NCBI RefSeq assembly: GCF_000513935.1
Contig: NZ_AZUY01000020.1
Coordinates: 29,918 to 93,917 of the forward strand
DNA length: 64,000 nucleotides
DNA from: Mesorhizobium sp. WSM3626
GTDB lineage: Bacteria; Pseudomonadota; Alphaproteobacteria; Rhizobiales; Rhizobiaceae
Direction: 5' to 3'
The first letter of the stretch is position 1, and each line of letters begins with the position of its first letter. Shown here piece by piece: positions 35,635 through 44,006 of this stretch. The notes beneath the pieces were generated by a model that saw only the letters and a list, made by a program, of their open reading frames with translations, was not told the origin of the DNA and did no database searches. A program made the position numbers and the translations under genes.

Positions 35635-35865
35635 GGGGGCGCTCGATGCGGCCATCATCCAGGTGTTCCAGCATGAGATCCGGCCCACCGACATCCTGCT
35701 CTTCCGCGAGAGCCCGCATTGGGTGAAGTCCCCCGAGCTGATCCTGTCGAAAGGGGATCCGATCCCGTTCCTGTCCTTCGACGATAACTGTTCCTATCGC
35801 CGTTGAGGCCTCGATCTCGGCCAGGGCGAGGGAACGGTGTTCAAGATCGTGTTCGAATGTTCGAG
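35635..35865 (+). pseudogene. LysR gene fragment (duplicate of 33805-34035)
   Basis: 231 bases match the middle of the upstream LysR gene in the same orientation with only scattered substitutions, starting GGGGGCGCTCGA and ending GTTCGAATGTTCGAG. Only the equivalent of about 77 codons is present, without HTH or C terminus, and a TGG codon in the parent has become TGA. It cannot make a regulator. With the parent it flanks two stress-type genes as a direct repeat. Confidence 0.9.
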
Positions 35866-35946
35866 GGCTTCGGGAATTTTTTAGTGGCAGGCGATCTCTA
35901 TCGCCCTGGCACACGCCCCGACAGACGGGTGAAAGCAGTTAGCGGT

Positions 35947-36696
35947 TCACAGCGAAACCGATAGACCGCCGTCGACGGCCAATACATGTCCATTGACGTA
36001 GGCGGCAGCATCTGAGGCGAGAAACACCGCGGCTCCACCGAGCTCCTCAGCCCGGGCCCAGCGGCCTGCAGGGGTCCGCGCTTCGACCCATTTGGTGAAG
36101 GCTTCGTCGTTCATTAGCGCGGTGTTGAGTTCCGTTGCGAAATAACCGGGCGCGATCGCGTTGATCGTGATGCCGTGACGGCCCATCTCAGCTGCAGTGG
36201 AGCGTGTCAATCCATGCAGGCCCGCCTTCGCGGCAACATAGGCATGAATGGTGGGACGGCCAAGGATCCCTGCAACCGATCCGGTGTTGATGATACGCCC
36301 AAACTTGTTGGGCAGCATCAAGCGCACGGCGTCGCGTATCATTCGAAAGCAGGACGAAAGATTGACGGCAATCACCCTGTCGAAATCCTCGTCCTCCCAG
36401 TCCACCAACGGCCTGCGATGCTGGATGCCAGCGTTGTTGATCAGAATATCCAGGCGGCCATGGCGTTCGACCATTCCTTCGAGCGATGCCTTCGAGATCG
36501 CCGCATCGGTGACATCGAACGGCAGGGCTTCGGCACCGATCCTTTCCGCCGCTGCTGACAGGGCGTGGATGTCGCGGGCATTGACGATCACCGTCGCGCC
36601 GTTCTCGGCAAGTGCCTTGGCCATGGCGAAGCCGAGGCCACGCGAAGCGCCCGTCACCAATGCGACACGGCCCTTGAGCGAGAACAATTGCGACAT
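35947..36696 (-). CDS. SDR oxidoreductase, gluconate 5-dehydrogenase-like
   Basis: A 249-residue classical SDR: TGASRGLG cofactor motif, INNAGIQHRRPLVDWEDEDF, Ser in INTGSVAG, catalytic YVAAK, then NAIAPGYFATELN and the C-terminal VNGHVLAVDGGLSVSL. IQHRRPL after NNAG is characteristic of gluconate 5-dehydrogenase (IdnO/Gno) relatives. It is the last gene of a sugar ABC transporter operon, so it probably oxidises or reduces the imported sugar or sugar acid. ATG 36696 follows AGGAACC. Confidence 0.85.
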   Translation of the reverse strand: MSQLFSLKGRVALVTGASRGLGFAMAKALAENGATVIVNARDIHALSAAAERIGAEALPFDVTDAAISKASLEGMVERHGRLDILINNAGIQHRRPLVDWEDEDFDRVIAVNLSSCFRMIRDAVRLMLPNKFGRIINTGSVAGILGRPTIHAYVAAKAGLHGLTRSTAAEMGRHGITINAIAPGYFATELNTALMNDEAFTKWVEARTPAGRWARAEELGGAAVFLASDAAAYVNGHVLAVDGGLSVSL

Positions 36697-36714
36697 AGAG
36701 GTTCCTGTAGCAAG

Positions 36715-36736
36715 GGGCGGGAGTTTCCTCCCGCCC
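36715..36736 (-). other. Intercistronic hairpin between binding-protein and SDR genes
   Basis: A perfect 9-bp stem GGGCGGGAG/CTCCCGCCC with a 4-base loop sits just after the stop of the binding-protein gene. There is no T-run. Such hairpins after a periplasmic binding-protein gene often stabilise its mRNA or partly attenuate downstream transcription; that role here is inferred. Confidence 0.55.
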
Positions 36737-36749
36737 TTAGGCAAAAGCA

Positions 36750-37754
36750 CTATTTGGCGACGCAGGTATCCGCTGTCTGTGGAGTACAAACGTCGAGGCC
36801 CGTGTAGGTCGGGTCAGCCGGCGGAGCCTTGCCGTCCTTCATATCCTTCAGTGCCATCATCGTCTTGTAGCCCATTTCGAACGGGCGCTGGCCAACCTGC
36901 CCGAGGGAGTATCCTTCCTTCATTTGTTCAATTTGCGTGGGCAAGGTATCGGCAACGACCAGCGCCAGTTCCTTCTTGGCGATCTTGTCCTTGTACGGCG
37001 CGACCGCAGCACGGTTGGCGTCGGGGATGAACTGCGGGAAACCACCGGTTGGGATGAACGCGTCGAGATTCGGGTTCTTCGCCATGATGTCTTCAAACTG
37101 CTGCACCGAAAGAGGAAAATCATCGTTGGTATAGAGCGGACAGCCTTCGATTTCGGTCCAGCCGTTCTGGCCGGTTAGCCGGTCCCCGGGCGAGGCGGCC
37201 GATTTGGTGCCCGAAAGCGTATCGCGAATGCCCTGCATGCGTTCATTGTGGTTGGCCGCCGCCGCGCCGCCCGATTGGATGCAGATCGTGCCCCCCTTGG
37301 GCTTGACCTGCATGGCCAGCTTGGCAAGGTTCACACCGATCTCATAATTGTGGGTGCCGATATAGGCGGCGCGAAGCTCCTTATTCTCGGGCAGGAGGTC
37401 GGAATCCCAGGTGAGCACCGGGATACCGGCTTCCTTGGCGGCCTGCAGCGCAACCGCCATCGCCGCGGCATTCGATGGCGACACGGCGATGCCGTCCACC
37501 TTCTTGGCTACGAGATCCTGCACGATCTGAACCTGCTCGTCGCCGCCGCCATGCTCGCCGGGGCCTATATACATGCACTCCACGGCGCCCTTCGATTCAG
37601 CTTCGGCTTTCTTGCAGCCGTCGCGTGCCTGGTCGAAAAAGGGATTGTTCATGTTCTTCGGTACCAGGGCGAACGTATATTTCGCCTGGGCGCCGGAAAC
37701 GGCGAGCACCATTGCGCCAAGCGCCACGGCCGCCGTCAGCAGATGTTTTTTCAT
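36750..37754 (-). CDS. Sugar ABC transporter substrate-binding protein (RbsB/FrcB-like)
   Basis: A 334-residue periplasmic protein with a signal peptide ending AQA (residue 24) and the type I binding-protein fold (YTFALVPKNMNNPFFDQARDGCKKAEAE, VDGIAVSPSNAAAM, IPVLTWDSDL, GGTICIQSGG). A pair of cysteines lies at the C terminus (VCTPQTADTCVAK) and may form a disulfide. The ligand is probably a ribose-, fructose- or polyol-type sugar but cannot be named. AGGAGGAG precedes the ATG. Confidence 0.88.
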   Translation of the reverse strand: MKKHLLTAAVALGAMVLAVSGAQAKYTFALVPKNMNNPFFDQARDGCKKAEAESKGAVECMYIGPGEHGGGDEQVQIVQDLVAKKVDGIAVSPSNAAAMAVALQAAKEAGIPVLTWDSDLLPENKELRAAYIGTHNYEIGVNLAKLAMQVKPKGGTICIQSGGAAAANHNERMQGIRDTLSGTKSAASPGDRLTGQNGWTEIEGCPLYTNDDFPLSVQQFEDIMAKNPNLDAFIPTGGFPQFIPDANRAAVAPYKDKIAKKELALVVADTLPTQIEQMKEGYSLGQVGQRPFEMGYKTMMALKDMKDGKAPPADPTYTGLDVCTPQTADTCVAK

Positions 37755-37806
37755 GTCACGTTCTCCTCCTAGCTGGATGTCCCGCAGGCCTCCCGCCGGC
37801 GGGTTT

Positions 37807-38934
37807 CTAGCGGCCTTTCTTGGGCATCAAGACGGCCAGCGACTTGGCGAGAATGGATTTGCCGCCGGTCTGCATGCCCAGGAGAACCGCAAGAACGATG
37901 AAGGCGCCGACGAAGGCACCCTGCCAATTTGAATCGATGCCGGCCATCAGCAGAGCGTTCCTGATCACTTCGAGGAAGGCTGAACCGATGATCGCGCCGA
38001 AGGCCGTGCCGGCGCCGCCCATGAGGCTGGCGCCGCCAATGACTGTCGCGGCGATCACGCGCAGCTCGTACCCCTGGCCCATGGCGTTGATGGCTGAGCC
38101 GTTGTAGCCGAGGAGCAGGAGGGAGGCGAGCGAGGCGGTGAAAGCCGAGAAGACGTAGGCCTCGAATTTGATCCAGTCGACCGGAACGCCGGTGAGCCGT
38201 GCCGCGTCCTCATTGCCGCCGATGGCGAAGAGATGCCGGGCCCAGGCAGTAAAATTGAACACGAAGCCGACGATGAGGGCCAGAACCACCATGGTCCAGA
38301 ATTGCGATGACAGTTCTGGTATCCAGTGCGGTGCCCAGTGCTCGGGCCCATGCAGCGGCCATCTCCACTGACCGATCGCTTTCACGATTGGAGCATCGGG
38401 CCCGAATTGGTAGAGCATTTGGTTGGCCGAAAATACGACGGCGAGCGAGCGCGCCGCGGACAGCATGCCGAGGGTGACCACGAAGGATGGCATTCCGACA
38501 TAAGCGACGAAGAAACCATTGACCGCGCCGCAAGCCATACCGGCGAAGAGGCCGATGGCGAAGGCCACGTACCAGGGATAGTGCCAGGTCAGAAACAGGC
38601 CGGCGACAATGACCACGAGGCCCATGATCGAGCCGACCGACAGATCGATGCCCCCAGTAATGATCACCACCGTCATGCCGAGCGCCATGATGCCGAAAGG
38701 TGCGAAGTTGCGCGTGACGTTGGCGGCGTTTTCGGAAGTCCCGAAGCTCGGTTCCATGGCAGTCATCCAGGTGACGAGTGCAATGAGCGCGATCGTCACC
38801 CAGAAGGGCTGACTTGACATCACACTTTGGAGCGCGGTCTTTTCCTTGGTCGGGACGAACTCAGACATGCCCGGTCGGCTGATTTCCCGGGCGGACTCCC
38901 TGACACTAACTGACTCCCGAGCACTATTCGCCAC
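37807..38934 (-). CDS. Sugar ABC transporter permease (RbsC/FrcC-like)
   Basis: A 375-residue inner-membrane permease of the carbohydrate uptake CUT2 class with about ten helices; GIMALGMTVVIITGGIDLSVGSIMGL is the diagnostic family segment, and GGASLMGGAGTAFGAIIGSAFLEVI lies near the C terminus. The GTG start at 38934 has GGGGG at good spacing and overlaps the ATPase gene by 11 bases; ATG 38868 is an alternative. It is the second gene of the operon. Confidence 0.88.
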   Translation of the reverse strand: MANSARESVSVRESAREISRPGMSEFVPTKEKTALQSVMSSQPFWVTIALIALVTWMTAMEPSFGTSENAANVTRNFAPFGIMALGMTVVIITGGIDLSVGSIMGLVVIVAGLFLTWHYPWYVAFAIGLFAGMACGAVNGFFVAYVGMPSFVVTLGMLSAARSLAVVFSANQMLYQFGPDAPIVKAIGQWRWPLHGPEHWAPHWIPELSSQFWTMVVLALIVGFVFNFTAWARHLFAIGGNEDAARLTGVPVDWIKFEAYVFSAFTASLASLLLLGYNGSAINAMGQGYELRVIAATVIGGASLMGGAGTAFGAIIGSAFLEVIRNALLMAGIDSNWQGAFVGAFIVLAVLLGMQTGGKSILAKSLAVLMPKKGR

Positions 38935-39664
38935 GGATGGCCCCCGTTATTAATCCAGTGATTTCCTCGGGTGATGTGTCGCCGGCATCCTTGTCGGCAA
39001 CCTTTGAACCCCGCCTGAGCACAATGATACGATCTGAGACAGCGAAAACGTCAGGCATGCGATGGCTGATCAACATGACGCCAACCCCTTGCGCTTTGAG
39101 GCGTCGGATTAATTCAAGCACTTCCGCCACCTGACGCACCGAAATAGCGGCGGTCGGTTCGTCCATCAGCACCAGCTTGGCGTTTGAAAGCCGTGTCCGC
39201 GCGATGGCTACCGCCTGACGCTGCCCACCCGACATCTTCCTGACGAGGTCGCTCGGCCGGGTTTCCGATTTCAGTTCCTTGAACAGCGATGCCGAACGCT
39301 CGATCATCGCCTGTTTATCGAGCACCTTGATTGGCCAGAAGCCCTTCTTCATCTCGCGGCCAAGAAAGACGTTCTGCGCGGCCGTCAAATTGTCGGCGAG
39401 CGCGAGATCCTGATAGACTACTTCGATACCTTTGGCCCGCGCTTGGACGGGTTTATGGAAGTGACAAACCTCGCCGTCCACGACAATTTCGCCGTCGTTC
39501 GGCGGAAAATTCCCGGCCACCGTTTTGACTATCGTCGACTTGCCGGCACCGTTGTCCCCCATCAGCCCCACGACTTCGCCTCGCTCCACTTGGAAGCTAA
39601 CGTCCGTCAGGGCCTGGATGGCCCCAAAATTCTTGGAGACGTGGCGAACCTCAAGTACCGGCAT
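38924..39664 (-). CDS. Sugar ABC transporter ATP-binding protein (single-domain, FrcA-like)
   Basis: A 246-residue single ABC ATPase, half the size of RbsA-type tandem subunits and like FrcA of rhizobial fructose transport. Walker A is GDNGAGKST, the signature KMSGGQRQA and Walker B LVLMDEPTAAISV. It is the first gene of the operon, with GGAGAGGACC before the ATG. The upstream region is short, A/T-richer and contains a GAAACGCTTTC palindrome. Confidence 0.88.
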   Translation of the reverse strand: MPVLEVRHVSKNFGAIQALTDVSFQVERGEVVGLMGDNGAGKSTIVKTVAGNFPPNDGEIVVDGEVCHFHKPVQARAKGIEVVYQDLALADNLTAAQNVFLGREMKKGFWPIKVLDKQAMIERSASLFKELKSETRPSDLVRKMSGGQRQAVAIARTRLSNAKLVLMDEPTAAISVRQVAEVLELIRRLKAQGVGVMLISHRMPDVFAVSDRIIVLRRGSKVADKDAGDTSPEEITGLITGAIRGE

Positions 39665-39725
39665 CGCGGTCCTCTCCGGACAACATTGCCAATTGTCCCG
39701 GCTATATGCAGGACAGCTAATCAGC

Positions 39726-39736
39726 GAAACGCTTTC
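39726..39736. promoter_or_regulatory. Possible LacI/GalR-type operator
   Basis: GAAACGCTTTC, a perfect odd palindrome about 60 bases upstream of the sugar ABC operon start. It resembles operators of LacI-family sugar regulators but has an 11-base rather than 12-base core, and no such regulator is in the window. Confidence 0.25.
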
Positions 39737-39816
39737 AACACAATGATTTATTGGATCAGGATCCGGCGATCACCTTAACTGAGACGGCGGGAGAGGTTCG
39801 GTCTGGCGGATTGATT

Positions 39817-40362
39817 TCAGCCCATGGGTGGTGCGGAAATCGGTGTCACCTCAGCCACCGCATCGCCCGCACCGAGGATGGTGGCGATTTGCGGAGGGTT
39901 CGCGACCTCGTCGAGCTTGCCGCGATTGGCGGGATCGGTGACCACCAGCCTGGCGCAGCTGTAGCCCAGGCGATGCTCGATCGCCTTCGGGCCGACGGCG
40001 GTGAACAGAGGCTGGTAGACGGCGCCGATACGCCAGGCGCCGAGGATCAGCGCCACCAGTTCGGGAATGCGCGGCAGCATGCCGGCCACGACATCGCCGG
40101 GGCCGACGCCCAACCGCTTCAGCAGAGTGCCGACACGGCCGGATATGTCGGCGAGATCGTCGAAGCTGAATTCGCTGAGCTCGCCGCCGGCCGAGATGGC
40201 GCGCAGCGCCAGCCGGTTTCCGCCGGTGTGCCGGCCGCAGCATTCGACATAGGCGTTGATGCCGGTCGCAGGGTCGCCCCGCAGTCTGGCGATCTCATCC
40301 TCGATCCGAAAGCCCGCAACGGCATCGTCAAAGCGCGGCAAGCCGGTCTTTGTCGCGGTCAT
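39817..40362 (-). pseudogene. Truncated acyl-CoA synthetase (AMP-binding) N-terminal remnant
   Basis: The 181-residue frame matches only the N-terminal third of an acetyl/acyl-CoA synthetase-type protein (FSFDDLADISGRVGTLLKRLGVGPGDVVAGMLPRIPELVALILGAWRIGAVYQPLFTAVGP, then EHRL...ARLVVTD). The P-loop-like adenylate motif and the rest of the roughly 500-residue enzyme are absent: the frame stops at 39817, next to the sugar-operon promoter. It therefore looks like a remnant cut off when neighbouring DNA was rearranged. Confidence 0.8.
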
Positions 40363-40467
40363 GAAAATCATCCCTGACGGCGCTCCATGTCCCATGGCGC
40401 GCCGTCGCAGCGACATTGACATCAGACGGCGCCAATGGGCAACGGTGGGTGCCTGCTTTGTGTTGAC

Positions 40468-40511
40468 GCAATTCCGGACGGAAAACCGCTACACACTTTT
40501 CATGGAATTGC
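40468..40511. repeat. Interspersed hairpin repeat, copy C (best preserved)
   Basis: Perfect inverted ends GCAATTCC / GGAATTGC enclose GGACGGAAAACCGCTACACACTTTTCAT, in which GAAAA can pair with TTTTC. Copies A and B are at 16546 and 17652. It lies next to the stop of the LysR gene. Confidence 0.8.
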
Positions 40512-40513
40512 TC

Positions 40514-41407
40514 TTACAAGTTCGCCTCGGCGAAGATGCGTGTCGCCCAGTCGAGGAAGACGCGCAGGCGCGGCGAGAGCTGCCGGTTCTGCGGGTAGAG
40601 CGCCGACAATGGCGTGGGCGAAGGCGGGTACTCGGCCAGCACTTCGACCAGCGTGCCGTCGGCGAGGTCCTTCTCGAAGCGATAGCGCGGCGCCTGGATG
40701 AGGCCGAGGCCGAGCCGCGCCAAGTCGGCGGCGGTGTCGGAATTGTTGGCGGCGACGCGGCCGGGCAGCCTGACCTCGCGCGTCTTGCCGCCGACGGTGA
40801 ATTCGAAGGGCAGCACTTCGCCGGTGCGCGAGGAGACGAAGCCGACCGCCTGATGGCCATCCAGCGCGTCGGGGGAGGCGGGCGTGCCGTGGCGAGAGAG
40901 ATAGGCGGGGCTGGCGCAGGTCATCTCGCGGATCATGCCAAGGCGCCGCATGATCATGCCGCTGTCGGGCGGTTCGCCGACGCGGATGACGCAGTCGACA
41001 CCCTCGCGCACGAGGTCGACCAGCCGGTCGCTCTGGCCGATCTGCAGGTCGATGCGGGGAAAGCGGGTGAGGAATTCCGGCAGGCGCGGCAACAGGAAGG
41101 TGCGGGTGAGCAGCGTGCTGGCGTCGATGCGCAGCAGGCCGAACGGCTCGGCGTCGCGGAAGGCGGCCTCGGCATCCTCGATCTCGGCCAGGATCGACAG
41201 GCAGCGCCGGTAATAGACCTCGCCGTCCTGCGTGGCGTTCACCTGGCGCGTCGTGCGCTCCAGCAGCCGGGCGCCAAGGTGCTCTTCCAGCCGCCGGACC
41301 GCTTCCGTCGCTGTCGAGCGCGGCAGGCCGAGATCGGCGGCGGCAGCGGTGAAGCTGCGCCGTTCCAGCACGCGAACGAAGAGCCGCATCATATCGAGCC
41401 GATCCAT
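40514..41407 (-). CDS. LysR family transcriptional regulator
   Basis: A 297-residue LysR regulator: HTH at the start (MMRLFVRVLERRSFTAAAADLGLPRSTATEAVRRLEEHLG) and a CrgA-type effector domain (GLLRIDASTLLTRTFLLPRLPEFLTRFP, DCVIRVGEPPDSGMIMRRLG). It is divergent from an SDR gene with a gap of 104 bases that contains a TTTCCG...CGGAAA inverted repeat (41424-41465). It therefore probably controls that gene and itself. Confidence 0.9.
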   Translation of the reverse strand: MDRLDMMRLFVRVLERRSFTAAAADLGLPRSTATEAVRRLEEHLGARLLERTTRQVNATQDGEVYYRRCLSILAEIEDAEAAFRDAEPFGLLRIDASTLLTRTFLLPRLPEFLTRFPRIDLQIGQSDRLVDLVREGVDCVIRVGEPPDSGMIMRRLGMIREMTCASPAYLSRHGTPASPDALDGHQAVGFVSSRTGEVLPFEFTVGGKTREVRLPGRVAANNSDTAADLARLGLGLIQAPRYRFEKDLADGTLVEVLAEYPPSPTPLSALYPQNRQLSPRLRVFLDWATRIFAEANL

Positions 41408-41511
41408 GGGCCTTTGTTCGCAGTTTCCGAATAGTTATGTCAAGAGATGGTTGATTATCCGGAAATTGGCCTCGCCTATATCCGTCTCACCGAGAAAACG
41501 GAGAGACTTCC

Positions 41512-42267
41512 ATGACTTCTGACCAAACAAGTACGGGACAAACCAGGGCGGCGATCGTGACCGGCGCCTCCAAGGGCATCGGTGCGGCGATCGCGCGGCG
41601 GCTCGCCCGCGACGGTATCGCCGTCGTCGTCAATTATGCGCGGGGACAGGCGGAGGCCGAGGCGCTGGTGCGCGCCATCGAAGCCGATGGCGGCAAGGCG
41701 ATCGCCGTGCAGGCCGACATCGCCGATCCGGCCGGCATCGCCAGTCTTTTCGATGCCGGCGAGAAGGCGTTCGGCGGCATCGACATCCTTATCAACAATG
41801 CCGGCATCATGAAGCTTTCGCCGATCGCACAGGCCGATGACGCCTTCTTCGACACCCAGGTCGCGATCAATCTCGGCGGCGTGTTCCGTGGCATGCGCGA
41901 AGGCGCAAAACGCCTTCGCGATGGCGGCCGCATCGTCAATTTCTCGAGCAGCGTCGTCGGCCTCTACCAGCCGGGTTACGGCGTCTACGCCGCCACCAAG
42001 GCGGCGGTCGAGGCGATGACGCACATCCTGGCCAAGGAGCTTGGCGCGCGCGCCATCACCGTCAACGCGGTGGCGCCCGGGCCGGTCGAGACGGCGCTGT
42101 TCACGGACGGCAAGAGCGCGGCGCAGATCGAGGCCACGGCCAAAATGGTCCCGCTCGGCAGGCTCGGCCAGCCCGACGACATTGCCGGCGTGGTCTCGTT
42201 CCTGGCCGGACCGGACAGTGGCTGGGTCAACGGACAAATCATCCGCGCCAATGGCGGCGTGATCTGA
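41512..42267 (+). CDS. SDR family oxidoreductase
   Basis: A 251-residue classical SDR with TGASKGIG cofactor motif, INNAGIMKLSP, catalytic Ser in NFSSSVVG, intact YAATK and C-terminal VNGQIIRANGGVI. VNYARGQAEAEALV suggests NADP preference (a small residue plus Arg after beta-2). It probably forms an operon with the tautomerase gene downstream, under the divergent LysR regulator. Substrate unknown. Confidence 0.87.
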   Translation: MTSDQTSTGQTRAAIVTGASKGIGAAIARRLARDGIAVVVNYARGQAEAEALVRAIEADGGKAIAVQADIADPAGIASLFDAGEKAFGGIDILINNAGIMKLSPIAQADDAFFDTQVAINLGGVFRGMREGAKRLRDGGRIVNFSSSVVGLYQPGYGVYAATKAAVEAMTHILAKELGARAITVNAVAPGPVETALFTDGKSAAQIEATAKMVPLGRLGQPDDIAGVVSFLAGPDSGWVNGQIIRANGGVI

Positions 42268-42343
42268 GGCGGCGGGCCGCTGCTGCCTGCCGACCTGCTC
42301 CATCCCAAAACCTCAAACCAACCTCCAGAAACAAGGAACGATC

Positions 42344-42556
42344 ATGCCGTTCGCCAATATCAAGATGCCGCAGGCGGCCCTCTCCAAGGCGCAGAAGGAA
42401 GACCTCATCCATCGGACCACAGCCATGTTCGTCGATTTTTTCGGCGAGGGCGTGCGGCCCTACACGATGGTGCTGGTGGAGGAAGTCGCCGACGGCGGCT
42501 ATGGCCGCGCCGACGAGGTTTTCATCGTGCCGGAAGCTTTTCGCGCCAAGGAATAG
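42344..42556 (+). CDS. 4-oxalocrotonate tautomerase family protein
   Basis: A 70-residue tautomerase. Pro2 becomes the N-terminal catalytic proline once the initiator Met is removed (MPFANIKMP), and the beta-alpha-beta core (SKAQKEDLIHRTTAMFVDFFGEGVRPYTMVLVEEV) matches the family. These act on enol/keto forms of dicarboxylates or on halogenated acids. The gene follows the SDR gene on the same strand with AAGGAACG as RBS, so the pair may work on one aromatic-derived substrate. Confidence 0.87.
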   Translation: MPFANIKMPQAALSKAQKEDLIHRTTAMFVDFFGEGVRPYTMVLVEEVADGGYGRADEVFIVPEAFRAKE

Positions 42557-42728
42557 GCCTCCGAACGCGATACCCGCCATATGACGACTGGTGGCGGCGC
42601 ACACCAACGTCCGCTCTGTTCGTGGGGGGTATGGTGGCGGCGGCCGGGTGGGCAGCTCTTGGCTGTCCACCTGTCTCGCTTCGTTCAGGGCGGCGTCTCA
42701 AAACTGGCCCGCCGAACAGTGGCGTTTG

Positions 42729-43544
42729 TCACGCCGGCAGGTTCATCTGTTTTCGAAGGCTTTTGTCGAAAGCATTCGCGGGAACAAACCGTCGCAGCAG
42801 GTACAGGCGGCGCGCCTGCTTGCTGGCGGGATAGCGCAGCTTCGGCAATGTCGCGGTGGCTGCGGTGACGACCGCCTGGCCGACGATCTCGGGAGCATCG
42901 CCGGCTTCGATCGCACTGTTCCAGACCGCGGTCGCCGTTGCCCGCGCCTGATCATAGATACTCATCATCCTGTCCGGCTTCGTCGCATTGTGATCGAGAG
43001 CGGTGCGGGTGAAGGCCGGTTCGACCAGCAGGACGCGAACACCGAAGGGGCGGACCTCATGATCCAGCGATTCGGAATAGCCCTCGACGGCATGTTTCGT
43101 GGAAGTGTAGAGCGCGCTGAACGGGCTGGGGACAAAGCCGACGACCGAGCTGATGTTGACGATCCGGCCGCTGCCCTGGCGCCGCATGATCGGCAGGACC
43201 TCGTTTGTGACGCGGATGAGACCGAAGACGTTGACGTCGAAAAGGGCCTTTGCCTGTTCGACCGACGATTCTTCGGCGCCCGCGATCAGTGCATTGCCGG
43301 CATTGTTGACGAGCAGGTCTATGCGCCCGGCCTGGCTTATCACCTCCGACACCATGCGTGCGACGGAGTCCGCATCGGTCACGTCGCAGCTCAGCATTGT
43401 GATCCCGGCCGGCGACCCGGCTGCGGCTTTCCGGGTCGTGCCGAAGACGCGGTAACCGGCTGACAGAAGGGCCTTGGCCGTTGCAAGCCCGATACCGCCG
43501 GCTGCCCCGGTGACGACGGCGACGCCGCGATTTTTGGCATTCAT
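42729..43544 (-). CDS. SDR family oxidoreductase
   Basis: A 271-residue SDR of the type with a longer C terminus: TGAAGGIG, LVNNAGNALIAGAEESSVEQ, Ser in NISSVVGF, YTSTK active site, then LVEPAFTRTALDHN. Start ATG 43544 (MNAKNRGVAVVTG) is at the family position; an upstream in-frame start is ignored. It lies 51 bases downstream of the YciI gene on the same strand, and both are divergent from the HxlR regulator. Confidence 0.87.
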   Translation of the reverse strand: MNAKNRGVAVVTGAAGGIGLATAKALLSAGYRVFGTTRKAAAGSPAGITMLSCDVTDADSVARMVSEVISQAGRIDLLVNNAGNALIAGAEESSVEQAKALFDVNVFGLIRVTNEVLPIMRRQGSGRIVNISSVVGFVPSPFSALYTSTKHAVEGYSESLDHEVRPFGVRVLLVEPAFTRTALDHNATKPDRMMSIYDQARATATAVWNSAIEAGDAPEIVGQAVVTAATATLPKLRYPASKQARRLYLLRRFVPANAFDKSLRKQMNLPA

Positions 43545-43595
43545 TTCAATATCCTTCGAGATGTACGGGTCATGGCGCTTGTGCTGATGCACGGG

Positions 43596-43892
43596 TCAGC
43601 CGCGCACGCTCAGGTGAAGCATGGGGTGATGTTCGTAATGGCCGGCGCCATTCCTCACGATGGGGTCTTGCGAGGTTATCGCCTGGATGTCCTGATCGTC
43701 GGCGATCCGGTAGAGCGACAGGCCATAGCCGCCGCCTGGATCCATCACCGGACCATGGGCGACGATCAGTCCGCGATCGAGCAGCTCGTCCAGAAAGGCG
43801 CCATGCTGCTTCATCCATTCCCGCTCGTCGCCGGTCATGGTCGCGAGAAAGTCGGCGCGGGGCGGGATGTACTTGCACAGATAGAACTTCAT
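43596..43892 (-). CDS. YciI-like protein
   Basis: A 98-residue alpha+beta-barrel protein: MKFYLCKYIPPRADF, GEREWMKQHGAFLDELLDRGLIVAHGPV, then GYGLSLYRIADDQDIQAITSQDPIVRNG and HHPML are the YciI/YCII domain signature, with a conserved His/Asp pair. Activity in the family is poorly known; a hydrolase or dehalogenase-like role has been proposed for some relatives. It is probably co-transcribed with the SDR gene and controlled by HxlR. Confidence 0.85.
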   Translation of the reverse strand: MKFYLCKYIPPRADFLATMTGDEREWMKQHGAFLDELLDRGLIVAHGPVMDPGGGYGLSLYRIADDQDIQAITSQDPIVRNGAGHYEHHPMLHLSVRG

Positions 43893-43963
43893 TTGGGAAC
43901 TCCAGCGGCGCGAGGTCCGGTCGTCGCCTTCATTTTTCGGTGGAACGGCCTCGCGAGATCAGA

Positions 43964-43979
43964 TACTATTAAATTAGTA
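43964..43979. promoter_or_regulatory. Possible HxlR operator
   Basis: An inverted repeat TACTA-N6-TAGTA in an A/T-rich gap between the divergent YciI and HxlR genes. Confidence 0.4.
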
Positions 43980-44006
43980 GTAAGTCACTATCGAAATGGT
44001 ATCGAC

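Noticed and set aside
40468..40511. Reading the hairpin repeat as a rho-independent terminator
   Set aside because: There is no T-run after the stem and the same sequence occurs at other places with different orientation to genes.
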